25,075 nucleotides of DNA from JBCCGE01 sp039029455 (GTDB taxonomy: Bacteria > Pseudomonadota > Gammaproteobacteria > Arenicellales > Poriferihabitantaceae). The notes beneath the pieces were generated by a model that saw nothing but the letters and a program-made list of their open reading frames with translations, searched no databases and had not been told where the DNA came from. The DNA is taken from the NCBI GenBank assembly GCA_039029455.1, contig JBCCGE010000045.1:1-25075 (forward strand), in the 5' to 3' direction. This document shows positions 9,119 to 16,844 of this stretch, in pieces (the stretch's first letter is position 1; each line of letters starts with the position of its first letter). A program made the position numbers and the translations under genes.

Positions 9119-9634
9119 TTAGAAGATCTGGGGGCCGGGCACAGGAACACCGAATCCATAGCGCATGATGATGTACAGAACCGCTACGGCCGACAAAGCG
9201 ATAACCGCAGACTGCAGCCAGCGTCGACTGCCGATCACGTATTGAATAATCATGAGATAAACAAAGGACGCGATGGCATAACCCACGTATTCCACAGCAA
9301 TCAAAAACAGAACGCTGGGCACCATAATGCTAAACAGATGAAACAGGTTTACACGACCGACCTGAGTGAAGCCGCCCCCGTCCTCCTGGTCTTCGGGAAA
9401 TTCCGACTCCGCCGGCGGAATCGGCTTCTCCAGCTTTACGGCAAAGATATTCTTTAACAGGGAAATACAGGCCATGATCAGCATGACGCACACGGCCACA
9501 ATAGGCACCATCGCCGGAGGAGCACCGTATCCGGGATATTCCGGTGTGTAGTTTGGAATTGCCCAGGTCAGCATGACAATGCAAAAACCAATCAGCACCA
9601 CATATCCGATGCTGTCACGTTTAATCCTGTTCAA
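9119..9634 (-). CDS. tctB: TctB, small permease of tripartite tricarboxylate transporter
   Basis: Small membrane subunit, 171 aa, with four hydrophobic segments: YVVLIGFCIVMLTWAI near 11-26, AMVPIVAVCVMLIMACISLL near 41-60, LFHLFSIMVPSVLFLIAVEYVGY, then a paired segment ending SAVIALSAVAVLYIIM. The ORF start is TTG at 9634, preceded by an AGAGGGG ribosome-binding site; the next methionine is residue 20, inside the first helix, so TTG is preferred. TctB proteins are poorly conserved in sequence, so the call rests on size, topology and position between tctC and tctA. A strong GC hairpin lies between tctC and this gene and may lower its expression relative to tctC. Confidence 0.88.
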   Translation of the reverse strand: MNRIKRDSIGYVVLIGFCIVMLTWAIPNYTPEYPGYGAPPAMVPIVAVCVMLIMACISLLKNIFAVKLEKPIPPAESEFPEDQEDGGGFTQVGRVNLFHLFSIMVPSVLFLIAVEYVGYAIASFVYLMIIQYVIGSRRWLQSAVIALSAVAVLYIIMRYGFGVPVPGPQIF

Positions 9635-9679
9635 AAGGGTCCCCTCTGCAGATACAGAATGTACTGTTTCAGATAGCTT

Positions 9680-9700
9680 CGGGCCGGCTGAGCCGGCCCG
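9680..9700 (-). terminator. intra-operon GC hairpin between tctC and tctB
   Basis: Perfect 9-bp stem: CGGGCCGGC at 9680-9688 pairs with GCCGGCCCG at 9692-9700 across a 3-base loop, starting 13 bases after the tctC stop. No U-tract follows on the transcribed strand. It is probably a 3' stabiliser or partial terminator giving more binding protein than permease, as in many binding-protein operons. Confidence 0.6.
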
Positions 9701-9712
9701 GGGCTGGAGTAA

Positions 9713-10648
9713 CTACTGTGACGCCTGCTCCCCGAACTGCTTGTACAAAACGGCAGCGGTTTCATCGGCATGAGCCTCCCCCCACTGGACAGGAATCATC
9801 AGCAGATTCTCAGTAATCAACTGGCTCGTGGCGTCACTGTTTGCAAGTTTGTCAGCCGCTGCGAGAAGGGTGGATTTAGCGCCTTCATCCAGACCTTTCG
9901 GCGCAACAAGAGCGACAATCATTTCCACCTGTTCATCATAACCCTGCTCCTTGAGGGTCGGCACATCGGGCAGCGGCGGCAACCGATCACCGAGAGCTGC
10001 GGCAATCAGTTTGATCGCTCCCGCTTCGACATGTTTGTACAGTATCGCACCGACATAACCCACGGCGGCATGCCCTCCGGTTACTGCCTTAATGACTGAC
10101 GGACCGCCTTTGGATGGAATCAGGGAGAGCTTAACGCCTTCCTGAGCCGCGATACGAGTGATGGCATCCCGATCATCAGCACCGTGAAACATGGCAACCA
10201 TCGCCTTGTTGTTTTCCTTGTGATAATCGAATGCCTCTTTCAGTGTATTCCACGGCGAATCGGCTTTTGAAATAAATCCACTTGAGTTCAGTGCTACCAA
10301 AGTAAGAAAGTCAAAATCCTCAGGCTTGTAAGTCAACTTAGCGTGATGCGGTGCGTAAGTGTAGGCCGTCAGCGATGTCACACCAATGGAGTAACCATCA
10401 GCCTTGGCTCGACTCAGTTCTGTGGCCATCACTGTTCCATGCGAACCGGTGACGTTCTTAACGTTGATTGGCTGACCGAGTATCTCACTCATTTGCTGAC
10501 CGATGCCTCGAGTAAGCCTGTCAATCTGGGCTCCGGGCTGAGTCATAGTGAGGAATGTGATCGGCCGGCTGGGATAGTCATCGGCATTGGCGCTGACCAC
10601 CAGTGCGGCGGTCAGAACCCCAGTACAGATTCTCATTAATCTCTTCAT
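9713..10648 (-). CDS. tctC: TctC/Bug-type periplasmic solute-binding protein
   Basis: Periplasmic receptor of the TTT importer, 311 aa, typical length. The signal peptide is clear: basic MKRLMR, hydrophobic CTGVLTAALVVS, and a likely cut after A22 (SANA/DD). The mature protein begins with YPSRPITFLTMTQPGAQIDRL, the Bug-family start (YPxxPIxxxxPxxPGGxxD) with TQPGAQID in place of the usual GGxxD ligand loop. VTGSHGTVMATELSRAKADGYSIG (about 64-87) and LPDVPTLKEQGYD near 226-238 are further family hallmarks. It is the first gene of the apparent five-gene operon, transcribed away from the Crp/Fnr gene across 300 bp that hold a palindromic operator candidate. The ligand cannot be read from sequence. 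Confidence 0.94.
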   Translation of the reverse strand: MKRLMRICTGVLTAALVVSANADDYPSRPITFLTMTQPGAQIDRLTRGIGQQMSEILGQPINVKNVTGSHGTVMATELSRAKADGYSIGVTSLTAYTYAPHHAKLTYKPEDFDFLTLVALNSSGFISKADSPWNTLKEAFDYHKENNKAMVAMFHGADDRDAITRIAAQEGVKLSLIPSKGGPSVIKAVTGGHAAVGYVGAILYKHVEAGAIKLIAAALGDRLPPLPDVPTLKEQGYDEQVEMIVALVAPKGLDEGAKSTLLAAADKLANSDATSQLITENLLMIPVQWGEAHADETAAVLYKQFGEQASQ

Positions 10649-10761
10649 TTTCAGTTACCCTGTGTGTGGTTTAGTCATGTTTTATAAGTGCCAACTTTGC
10701 CCGAATTGGGTTTATGCCAGGCTCAAAAAAATTTATAATAACCAAAGTGTCAAAATAAAAT

Positions 10762-10777
10762 TGTCATCCAGATGACA
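10762..10777. promoter_or_regulatory. palindromic operator candidate, Crp/Fnr type
   Basis: TGTCATCCAGATGACA has two perfect 7-base arms around CA. Read as TGTCA-N6-TGACA it has the geometry of Crp/Fnr-family sites. It is 114 bases upstream of tctC and about 170 upstream of the crp-like gene, so it could control either or both. Confidence 0.5.
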
Positions 10778-10874
10778 TCTCTGAACGATCGCGGCGGGTG
10801 AAACGGGTTTTATTGGCGCAGAGTTTTTGTTCGGGATCGCTGATTTAAAGGTGACAAACCAAAATACAGGTTAT

Positions 10875-10903
10875 TTGATGCACGACAAAAATGACATTAT
10901 CTT
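10875..10903 (+). promoter_or_regulatory. putative sigma-70 promoter of the crp-like gene
   Basis: TTGATG (10875-10880), a 17-base spacer, and TATCTT (10898-10903), pointing at the crp-like gene 45 bases downstream. This is a motif match only, in an AT-rich stretch where chance matches are common. Confidence 0.35.
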
Positions 10904-10948
10904 GTTGTTTTATTTGAATAAAACTGAAGTTCACCAGATTCGTACGCG

Positions 10949-11731
10949 ATGAACTACTCAGCCAGAGCAACACCGATGGATCAGACCGTGATCGAACCGG
11001 GATTTTTCGGACTGGATGAGGGAGACAGTGACTGGTCCAATGCTCATGCAAATTTCCTCTCGAGCCTCCTGCCAGCGGAAACCCGTGACTTGCTGGCCTG
11101 CTCCCAGTGTCTGGACCTGAAATCGCGGGATCAGCTGTTCAGGGCAGGCGACAGTTCGGACAGTGTCTACGTGGTGGCTGACGGCTGTATCCGGCTTTTT
11201 CAGGTGGCGTCTAACGGTCGAGAGACCATTCTGTGGTTTAATTTTCCCGGCGAAATTTTTGGTATCGCGGAACTGGTCAGCGGCAACGACCGACAGATTT
11301 ACGCCGTCGCCAATGAACCCTCGCGGGTGTATTCCATACGGCAACGAGATTTTGCAAGCTTTCTTGGCGCTCATCCGGAAGCGGCAATGAAAGCGATAGG
11401 AATTCTTTCAGCGCGAGTCCGGGCATTGGGTCAGATGTTGGTTGGTCTGGCCTCGGATTCTGTTGAGGCGCGTATCGCCAAGCTGCTGATGCGGCTGGCT
11501 GCCATTTCCTCGGGCAACAAATGCGCTGCAGCCAGTGGAGCCGATGAAATGTGCGTAAACCTCCGACTGACCCACCAGGACATTGCCAACATGGTGGGAT
11601 CCAGTCGCCAGACCGTTACCTCTACCCTAGCCAGCCTTCGCAACTCGGGAGCCATCCGAACCGTATCCCAGCACTTCCACATAACCCAGCCTGATCGTTT
11701 GCGTTGTCTACTGAACGGTTACGTGGCTTAA
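10949..11731 (+). CDS. Crp/Fnr family transcriptional regulator
   Basis: Cytoplasmic DNA-binding regulator, 260 aa. The N-terminal cyclic-nucleotide-binding-like fold is seen as DQLFRAGDSSDSVYVVADGCIRLF (about 61-84), then ETILWFNFPGEIFGIAELVSG (92-112). The long dimer helix is near 143-182 (VRALGQMLVGL). The winged helix at the C terminus is LRLTHQDIANMVGSSRQTVTSTLASLRNSGAI, with the HTH at about 207-231, ending in a wing (SQHFHI). FNR-type N-terminal iron-sulfur cysteines are absent, although C51 and C54 form a CxxC within the sensor domain. It starts at the divergent promoter region of the tct operon and is followed after 22 bp by a ModA-like protein, so it probably regulates the divergent operon; the effector is unknown. 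Confidence 0.9.
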   Translation: MNYSARATPMDQTVIEPGFFGLDEGDSDWSNAHANFLSSLLPAETRDLLACSQCLDLKSRDQLFRAGDSSDSVYVVADGCIRLFQVASNGRETILWFNFPGEIFGIAELVSGNDRQIYAVANEPSRVYSIRQRDFASFLGAHPEAAMKAIGILSARVRALGQMLVGLASDSVEARIAKLLMRLAAISSGNKCAAASGADEMCVNLRLTHQDIANMVGSSRQTVTSTLASLRNSGAIRTVSQHFHITQPDRLRCLLNGYVA

Positions 11732-11753
11732 TGGTTTTGGCAGGAATCGATTG

Positions 11754-12656
11754 ATGGCACTGCTGCAATGGCCTCAGGAAAACGCCCACGATCCGGATCC
11801 GCGCATTCGGTTTTTCTCCGCGCCGGAGAGCAATCTTGTGCTGGATTTTCACGGGGATCCCGCCCATTCAGGGCTGACGGTGTTTTCTGACGGCAATCAC
11901 CACATGGCACTGGAAGCCGCGATCAGAGAGTTTGCAACAATCAACCCAAAGGTTGGCGATGTGTTTTACACAACCACCCCTCCGGCTCCTCTGGTTGCAG
12001 CGGCAAAAGGTCACGGACTCATGGTTGGGAATCTGCATCTCAATGTGCAACCGGACATTTTCATAGGACCGGAAAACATTATTTCAAATCTCGCCACTGA
12101 CGGTCTTGTGTCCCGACACGCTCCGTTTGTACAAAGTCGTGGCAACGTCCTTCTGGTGCGGAAACACAACCCGAAAAATATTCACTCGGTTTCCGATCTG
12201 CTGTCAGACAGTGTGCGGCTCACCTGCTCGAACCCACAAACCGAAAAAGCCAGTTTTGAGGTGTATCGGGAGGCCGCGATAAATATGGCAAATCAGGCCG
12301 ATGCCGCCACGGAAGATTTGGTTGAGAAACTGTCTGGTTCCAGCGAAAGCACGGTTCACTCCCAGGTGATTCATCATCGCGAAGTACCCCAGATTATTGC
12401 CGATGACAAAGCGGACGCTGCGATTATTTATTACCATCTCGCATTGCGATACACGAGAATATTCCCCGACATTTTCGACCTTGTTGACGTGCAGGACAAT
12501 CTGGCAAACAACAGACCTGAAGCCGGTCCGATCACCCAGTATCACATCGGCATTGTGAACCAGAAAAGCTCATGGAGTGAAGCGTTCTACGAATTCATGC
12601 AACATTCGGTCGCCACTGAAATTTACGAATATCACGGTTTGTCCGCGCTCCATTAG
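11754..12656 (+). CDS. ModA-like substrate-binding-domain protein without signal peptide
   Basis: About 300 aa, resembling type-II periplasmic binding proteins of the molybdate/ModA sort. An early LTVFSDGNHHMALEAAIREF with a following NPKVGDVFY matches the usual opening (seed motif, helix, then a strand). FVQSRGNVLLVRKHNPKNIHSVSDLL near 123-148 matches the ModA hinge region, DKADAAIIYYHLAL near 222-235 matches the second-lobe strand, and AFYEFMQHSVATEIYEYHGL matches the C-terminal helix. The start is ATG at 11754; a TTG just before it would add one residue. No signal peptide or upstream room for one exists, so it should be cytoplasmic. It lies 22 bp after the Crp/Fnr gene and looks co-transcribed, suggesting a ligand-sensing partner. 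Ligand unknown. Confidence 0.7.
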   Translation: MALLQWPQENAHDPDPRIRFFSAPESNLVLDFHGDPAHSGLTVFSDGNHHMALEAAIREFATINPKVGDVFYTTTPPAPLVAAAKGHGLMVGNLHLNVQPDIFIGPENIISNLATDGLVSRHAPFVQSRGNVLLVRKHNPKNIHSVSDLLSDSVRLTCSNPQTEKASFEVYREAAINMANQADAATEDLVEKLSGSSESTVHSQVIHHREVPQIIADDKADAAIIYYHLALRYTRIFPDIFDLVDVQDNLANNRPEAGPITQYHIGIVNQKSSWSEAFYEFMQHSVATEIYEYHGLSALH

Positions 12657-12870
12657 CTCCGCTCAAAAAGAGATCACCGTTCTGAGTGCACAGACCAGAA
12701 AGCTTTGGTGATCACCCGCCTCCTGAGATCGAACCCGTAAACCTAAACAGAGGAGAAATTTGTTTGCAGGTTCATGCTTACAGCACTGGTCTATTGTCAG
12801 CCAGATGACTGACGGTCAACGCTAACCCTAATAAACTGAATCGTTTGGTTCCAACTTGCCGGCGCAATAA
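12657..12870. other. non-coding gap before sulP
   Basis: 214 bases. There is a GATCACC/GGTGATC inverted pair around 12671-12709 and an AGAGGAGAAA stretch near 12750 that is not followed by a credible ORF. I see no clear terminator or promoter. Confidence 0.3.
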
Positions 12871-14709
12871 ATGATCGACCTTGGTTCAATCCTGAATCAA
12901 ATAACAAAGCGTTTCCCATCGCGAGATGAGCTATTTCCATTCTTGGACTGGGTTGGCGAACTTAAAGATAATCGTGTTTTGCGAGGTGACGTACTTTCCG
13001 GCATTACCGTTGCGCTTGTCCTGGTACCTCAGTCAATGGCCTATGCTCAATTGGCGGGCCTCGATTATCACTACGGTCTTTACGCGTCGTTTATCCCCGG
13101 CATCATCGCGGCGCTCTTTGGGTCCTCCCGACAACTGTCTACGGGCCCGGTTGCAGTGGTATCGCTGATGACGGCATCCACTCTGGGACCCATTGCTTCA
13201 GACCCGGAAACCTATATCGCCTGGGCTGTTTTACTGGCCTTTCTGGTCGGTCTTTTCCAGCTTACGCTGGGACTTCTGCGAATGGGAGTACTGGTAAATT
13301 TCCTTTCGCATCCCGTGGTGATCGGATTTACCAACGCGGCAGCAATCATCATCGCCACCTCCCAGCTGGGCAAGTTGTTCGGAGTTTCCGTCGGTCATTT
13401 CGACCAGCACTACGAAACTGTATGGCATATCGTTCTCGCTGCCCTTAGCGGCACACATTTTTACACTCTGGTCATGGGTATCACGTCACTGGCTGTAATG
13501 GTGGTGATTCGTCAGTGGAAACCCGCCTGGCCAAATGTGCTTATCGCCGTATTCTCCGCAACTCTCGCGTCATGGTCGCTTGGATTTGAGAACGCCGGGG
13601 GAGCTGTGGTGGGTCGGATCCCGGAGGGTTTGCCAAATCTGAAGGCGCCTGCATTCGATGTTTCGACGATGTTAAACCTGATGAGCGCTGCAGTAATAAT
13701 CTCCCTAGTCGGGTTCATGGAAGCTATTTCCATATCCAAGGCCATCGCGGCACGAACGCGACAGAAACTGGACCCAAATCGCGAATTGATCGGACAAGGT
13801 CTATCGAATTTCGCCAGCAGCTTTTTTCAGGGTTATCCGGTATCCGGTTCATTTTCAAGATCCGCGGTTAACATGAATGCTGGCGCTTTAACCGGGTTTT
13901 CCGCTGTCGTTACTGGTCTGGTAGTGGGTTTGACGCTGTTAGTGCTCACACCCGCTTTGTACCATCTGCCTCAGGCCACACTGGCCGCCGTGATTATTAT
14001 GGCGGTGATCAATCTGGTGCGAGTTGCACCGATGCTTTACGCGTGGAGGGTCCAGCGACACGACGGCATTGTGGCATTTGTGGTTTTTGGCCTTACCCTG
14101 ATACTGGCCCCTCATCTTGAGTGGGGCATCGTAACCGGGATGATGTTGTCATTGAGCCTGTACTTGTACCGGACTATGAAACCACGGGTCGTACAGCTGT
14201 CCCGACACTTCGATGGTTCGCTTCGCGATGCAGAGCTGTATGGCCTGAGAACATGCGACAGTATTTCCCTGATCCGCTTCGACGGCAATTTGTACTTCGC
14301 CAACACCGGTTACTTCGAAGAAAAAGTGCTCGAAAGTGCCGCCAGCAAACCTAATCTCCAATACATCATTATCGACGCCGAAGGCATCAACGAGATTGAT
14401 GCAACGGGAGAGGAGATGCTTCACGGTTTGGCAAGCCGGTTAAAATCGGCCGGGGTTGAGTTGCTGTTTGCCCGCACTAAGAAACAGGTTCAGGACATCC
14501 TGCATCGCACCCGGTTTGTCGAACTTTTGGGCGAAGAGCACTTTGCCCGTTTGCGCCGCAACGCAGTGGATCTGGCCCGTGAGCGCATGGGGTGCGAAAG
14601 CAAGTCCTGTCCTTTATACGCTGCTATAGAACGAAACGAAAATCCGGAAACCCCGCTGTGTCCGGTGCTTCGGGTTGAACATCAGTCAGATACGTTGAGC
14701 ACGCGTTAG
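12871..14709 (+). CDS. SulP-family anion permease with STAS domain
   Basis: Inner-membrane anion transporter of the SulP/SLC26 family, 612 aa, full length. The N terminus carries the family opening DVLSGITVALVLVPQSMAYAQLAGLDYHYGLYASFIPGI (about 39-77), then SSRQLSTGPVAVVSLM (85-100). The mid-protein motif FFQGYPVSGSFSRSAVNMNAGA is present, as is a run of hydrophobic helices. A STAS domain follows at about 440-550 (SISLIRFDGNLYFANTGYFEEKV, IDAEGINEIDATGEEML). The tail is cysteine-containing (GCESKSCPLYAAIE, TPLCPVL), which is not part of the basic SulP plan. Candidate substrates are sulfate, bicarbonate or another oxyanion; the ModA-like neighbour does not settle this. It is 214 bp after that gene and may have its own promoter. 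Confidence 0.93.
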   Translation: MIDLGSILNQITKRFPSRDELFPFLDWVGELKDNRVLRGDVLSGITVALVLVPQSMAYAQLAGLDYHYGLYASFIPGIIAALFGSSRQLSTGPVAVVSLMTASTLGPIASDPETYIAWAVLLAFLVGLFQLTLGLLRMGVLVNFLSHPVVIGFTNAAAIIIATSQLGKLFGVSVGHFDQHYETVWHIVLAALSGTHFYTLVMGITSLAVMVVIRQWKPAWPNVLIAVFSATLASWSLGFENAGGAVVGRIPEGLPNLKAPAFDVSTMLNLMSAAVIISLVGFMEAISISKAIAARTRQKLDPNRELIGQGLSNFASSFFQGYPVSGSFSRSAVNMNAGALTGFSAVVTGLVVGLTLLVLTPALYHLPQATLAAVIIMAVINLVRVAPMLYAWRVQRHDGIVAFVVFGLTLILAPHLEWGIVTGMMLSLSLYLYRTMKPRVVQLSRHFDGSLRDAELYGLRTCDSISLIRFDGNLYFANTGYFEEKVLESAASKPNLQYIIIDAEGINEIDATGEEMLHGLASRLKSAGVELLFARTKKQVQDILHRTRFVELLGEEHFARLRRNAVDLARERMGCESKSCPLYAAIERNENPETPLCPVLRVEHQSDTLSTR

Positions 14710-14784
14710 TAGTTTTTCGCATATCAAGGCGCCACGATAAGTAGGTCGAATTTCGAAAAACCCGGTTTATGCTAGAGCGGTAAA

Positions 14785-14816
14785 CATTCATACAATCATG
14801 AATGGAGTTCTTTTTT
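14785..14816 (+). terminator. possible Rho-independent terminator after sulP
   Basis: CATTCAT (14785-14791) pairs with ATGAATG (14798-14804) over a 6-base loop, followed by GAG and TTCTTTTTT, 75 bases after the sulP stop. The stem is AT-rich and therefore weak, but the T-tract is well placed. Confidence 0.45.
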
Positions 14817-14921
14817 ACTGAGCAACTTCACATAACCCGACCAAACTACACTCTTCAGGGATACGAACAAAGCCTCTCTGCTAGACCGGAACTTTTCGTA
14901 TCGAGAAATACAAAAATACAT

Positions 14922-14945
14922 TATGTTATGTTATAACATAACATA
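14922..14945. promoter_or_regulatory. Zur box upstream of znuA
   Basis: A perfect 24-bp palindrome: the left half TATGTTATGTTA (14922-14933) is the exact reverse complement of the right half. The core TGTTATAACA with flanking GTTAT/ATAAC matches the known proteobacterial Zur operator pattern. It lies 182 bases before znuA, so Zur with zinc should repress the znuA unit. The rest of the 14710-15127 gap shows only this, the hairpin at 14785 and a weak promoter at 15017. Confidence 0.85.
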
Positions 14946-15016
14946 TAATCCAATGCTCACGCTTCGGTGTTTTTGAGTTTGGATTACCGTAGCTAACCTG
15001 CTTCCCGGACTTTCAA

Positions 15017-15045
15017 TTGAGTAGTCTGCGGAATCAACTTTAAAT
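15017..15045 (+). promoter_or_regulatory. weak sigma-70 promoter candidate for znuA
   Basis: TTGAGT (15017-15022), 17-base spacer, TTAAAT (15040-15045), 83 bases before znuA. It would start downstream of the Zur box, so repression would need another promoter overlapping the box. Motif match only. Confidence 0.25.
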
Positions 15046-15127
15046 CATTGCTGAAGCGAATATATCGACGAGACGGCTATCGATCATTCGCTTATCAGCA
15101 TATCAATCGACTTACTGAACGCGACTA

Positions 15128-16180
15128 ATGAACCTTCGTAATAGTATCCTTAAATTCTCTGTTGGCCTGATTGCATTAGCATTCAGCGGGCCCGTCCAAT
15201 CACAGTCAGACCAACCCACTTCGGTTGTCGCAACATTCTCCATCCTTGGCGATATGGTGGCACGCGTCGGAGGTGAACACATCAGCCTGACCACACTCGT
15301 TGGGCCCAACGGCGATGCTCATGTTTACAAACCTACTCCTGCAGATGCCCGGGCTGTAAGTCAGGCTCAGGTACTCTTCGTCAACGGACTGGAGTTTGAA
15401 GGCTGGCTGGATCGATTGATTGACGCTTCGGATTTTAATGGCTCCAAAGTTGTTACGACTGCAGGCGTCACAGCAATCAAGTTTAGCGAGGACGATCACC
15501 ACGATGATGATGAACACCACGACGACGAGCACCACGAGGACGAAGACGGTCACGACGAGAAGGAACACGATGACGATGATCACGGTGATGAAGAGCACGC
15601 AGAGCAAGGACACGAAGACGAAGAGGACGAACATGGCCATCACCATGGGACTTTTGATCCTCACGCCTGGCAGAGTCTGGAGAACGCCATTATCTATATC
15701 GATAACATAACCGCAGCGCTGGCAAAATCTGATCCCGAAAATGCGAGCCACTTTTATCAGAATCGTGCCAAATACGTTGCCGAGCTTGAATCACTGAAAG
15801 CAGAAATAAGCGCTCTTATGGCAGCTATTCCTGAAGAAAAGCGCACCGTTGTAACCTCTCATGATGCATTTGGCTATTTTGCTGCCAGCCATAATTTGAA
15901 CTTTGAGGCGCCACAAGGCATGAGCACAGAGTCGGAAGCTTCAGCTCAGGACGTTGCCAGTTTGATCAAGCAAATCCGGGCAGAGAGCGTTACGGCAGTT
16001 TTCGTTGAAACAATTACTGACAATCGTCTGCTGGAGCAAATAGCTCGTGAAACCGGTGCGCGAATCGGTGGGACGCTGTACTCAGATGCACTCTCGGGAC
16101 CAGAAGAACCAGCGTCTACCTACGTCGATATGATGAGGCACAACGCAACAACACTCTCGGAAGCGTTATCACCAAATTAG
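15128..16180 (+). CDS. znuA: ZnuA, zinc ABC transporter periplasmic binding protein
   Basis: Cluster 9 metal-binding lipid-free receptor of a zinc ABC importer, 350 aa. Signal peptide: MNLRNSILKFSVGLIALAFS with a likely cut near VQS-QS (about 24-26). Mature start TSVVATFSILGDMVARVGG is canonical. Zinc ligands by family: H65 (GDAHVYKPTP), H179 (FDPHAW), H245 (VVTSHDAFGYF), D320 (LYSDALS). Between the first two lies a very long acidic His loop, residues 121-173, with 15 histidines among mostly Asp and Glu, a ZnuA hallmark thought to capture zinc. It is preceded by a Zur box and followed after 17 bp by DUF1826 genes. No znuB or znuC is in the window, so the permease and ATPase must be elsewhere or replaced. 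The start has no good ribosome-binding site. Confidence 0.95.
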   Translation: MNLRNSILKFSVGLIALAFSGPVQSQSDQPTSVVATFSILGDMVARVGGEHISLTTLVGPNGDAHVYKPTPADARAVSQAQVLFVNGLEFEGWLDRLIDASDFNGSKVVTTAGVTAIKFSEDDHHDDDEHHDDEHHEDEDGHDEKEHDDDDHGDEEHAEQGHEDEEDEHGHHHGTFDPHAWQSLENAIIYIDNITAALAKSDPENASHFYQNRAKYVAELESLKAEISALMAAIPEEKRTVVTSHDAFGYFAASHNLNFEAPQGMSTESEASAQDVASLIKQIRAESVTAVFVETITDNRLLEQIARETGARIGGTLYSDALSGPEEPASTYVDMMRHNATTLSEALSPN

Positions 16181-16197
16181 CTGAGGAGAGAACGCAA

Positions 16198-16842
16198 GTG
16201 CCACTCACTGAAGCCCAAACGGTCTCTTCATCACACGTAGTCGGTCACCGCCCCGAAGTGCTAAAGGAGATACTGTCACCTGACGTTAATTTGAGTCTTT
16301 GGTCTCGGCCCGTCCAAACGCTTATCGCAAAGGAGCTGTTGACACTTGATGCGTCAGCACTTCCCGATATGCGGTGTCAAACAACTCAGTCTTCTTTCGA
16401 CCATGATGTCTGTGAGCTATTGCAGCAACGAAGTCTTGACCCTTCAAGTTTTGACAACTGGCGAACGGATTTGCGGCAGTTGGCCGACTGTTTCTTTGCT
16501 GCATCGAATCACCGAAGTGTCACAATGCGACTCGTAACCACAAACCAAAATGGTTGTCGACGATTTCATGCCGACCGCACAAATCTCCGCCTGCTTTGTA
16601 CTTATCGAGGCCCGGGAACCGAATGGTTAGTGGACGATCAGGTGGACCGCGCTGCATTGCTTGGTGGTGCAGTCAACGGCAAAATCATTCGCTACGGCAA
16701 GCCTCACGAATTCAGGCCCGCGTGGGCAGGCATTCTGAAAGGAGAGGAGTATCCGGGTAATCGTGGGCATGGTCTGGTCCATCGCTCGCCGACTATCTCC
16801 CGGTCCGGGAAAATACGCGTTTTGTTTTGCCTGGACTGTTAG
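16198..16842 (+). CDS. DUF1826 domain protein, copy A
   Basis: 214 aa, cytoplasmic, no signal peptide. It has the DUF1826 core: FHADRTNLRLLCTYRGPGTEW (about 122-142) and a C-terminal GNRGHGLVHRSP near 187-198. The HxD in the first block and the H in the last could form a two-His-one-carboxylate metal site as in double-stranded beta-helix oxygenases; this is my inference, not an established function. The start is GTG at 16198, with GAGGAG nine bases upstream. It lies 17 bp after znuA and is probably co-transcribed from the Zur-controlled promoter. DUF1826 genes are commonly seen near zinc-starvation genes, which supports a zinc-related role. Confidence 0.82.
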   Translation: MPLTEAQTVSSSHVVGHRPEVLKEILSPDVNLSLWSRPVQTLIAKELLTLDASALPDMRCQTTQSSFDHDVCELLQQRSLDPSSFDNWRTDLRQLADCFFAASNHRSVTMRLVTTNQNGCRRFHADRTNLRLLCTYRGPGTEWLVDDQVDRAALLGGAVNGKIIRYGKPHEFRPAWAGILKGEEYPGNRGHGLVHRSPTISRSGKIRVLFCLDC

Positions 16843-16844
16843 GT

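Noticed and set aside
10681..10700. Possible sigma-54 promoter before tctC (TTGGCAC on the minus strand)
   Set aside because: The -24 GG is present but the -12 GC is replaced by AC, and no sigma-54 activator gene is nearby.
15206..15751. Long antisense open frame opposite znuA, rich in Val and Ile
   Set aside because: It is the mirror of the repetitive GAC/CAC/GAA codons of the His/Asp/Glu loop; low complexity, no ribosome-binding site.
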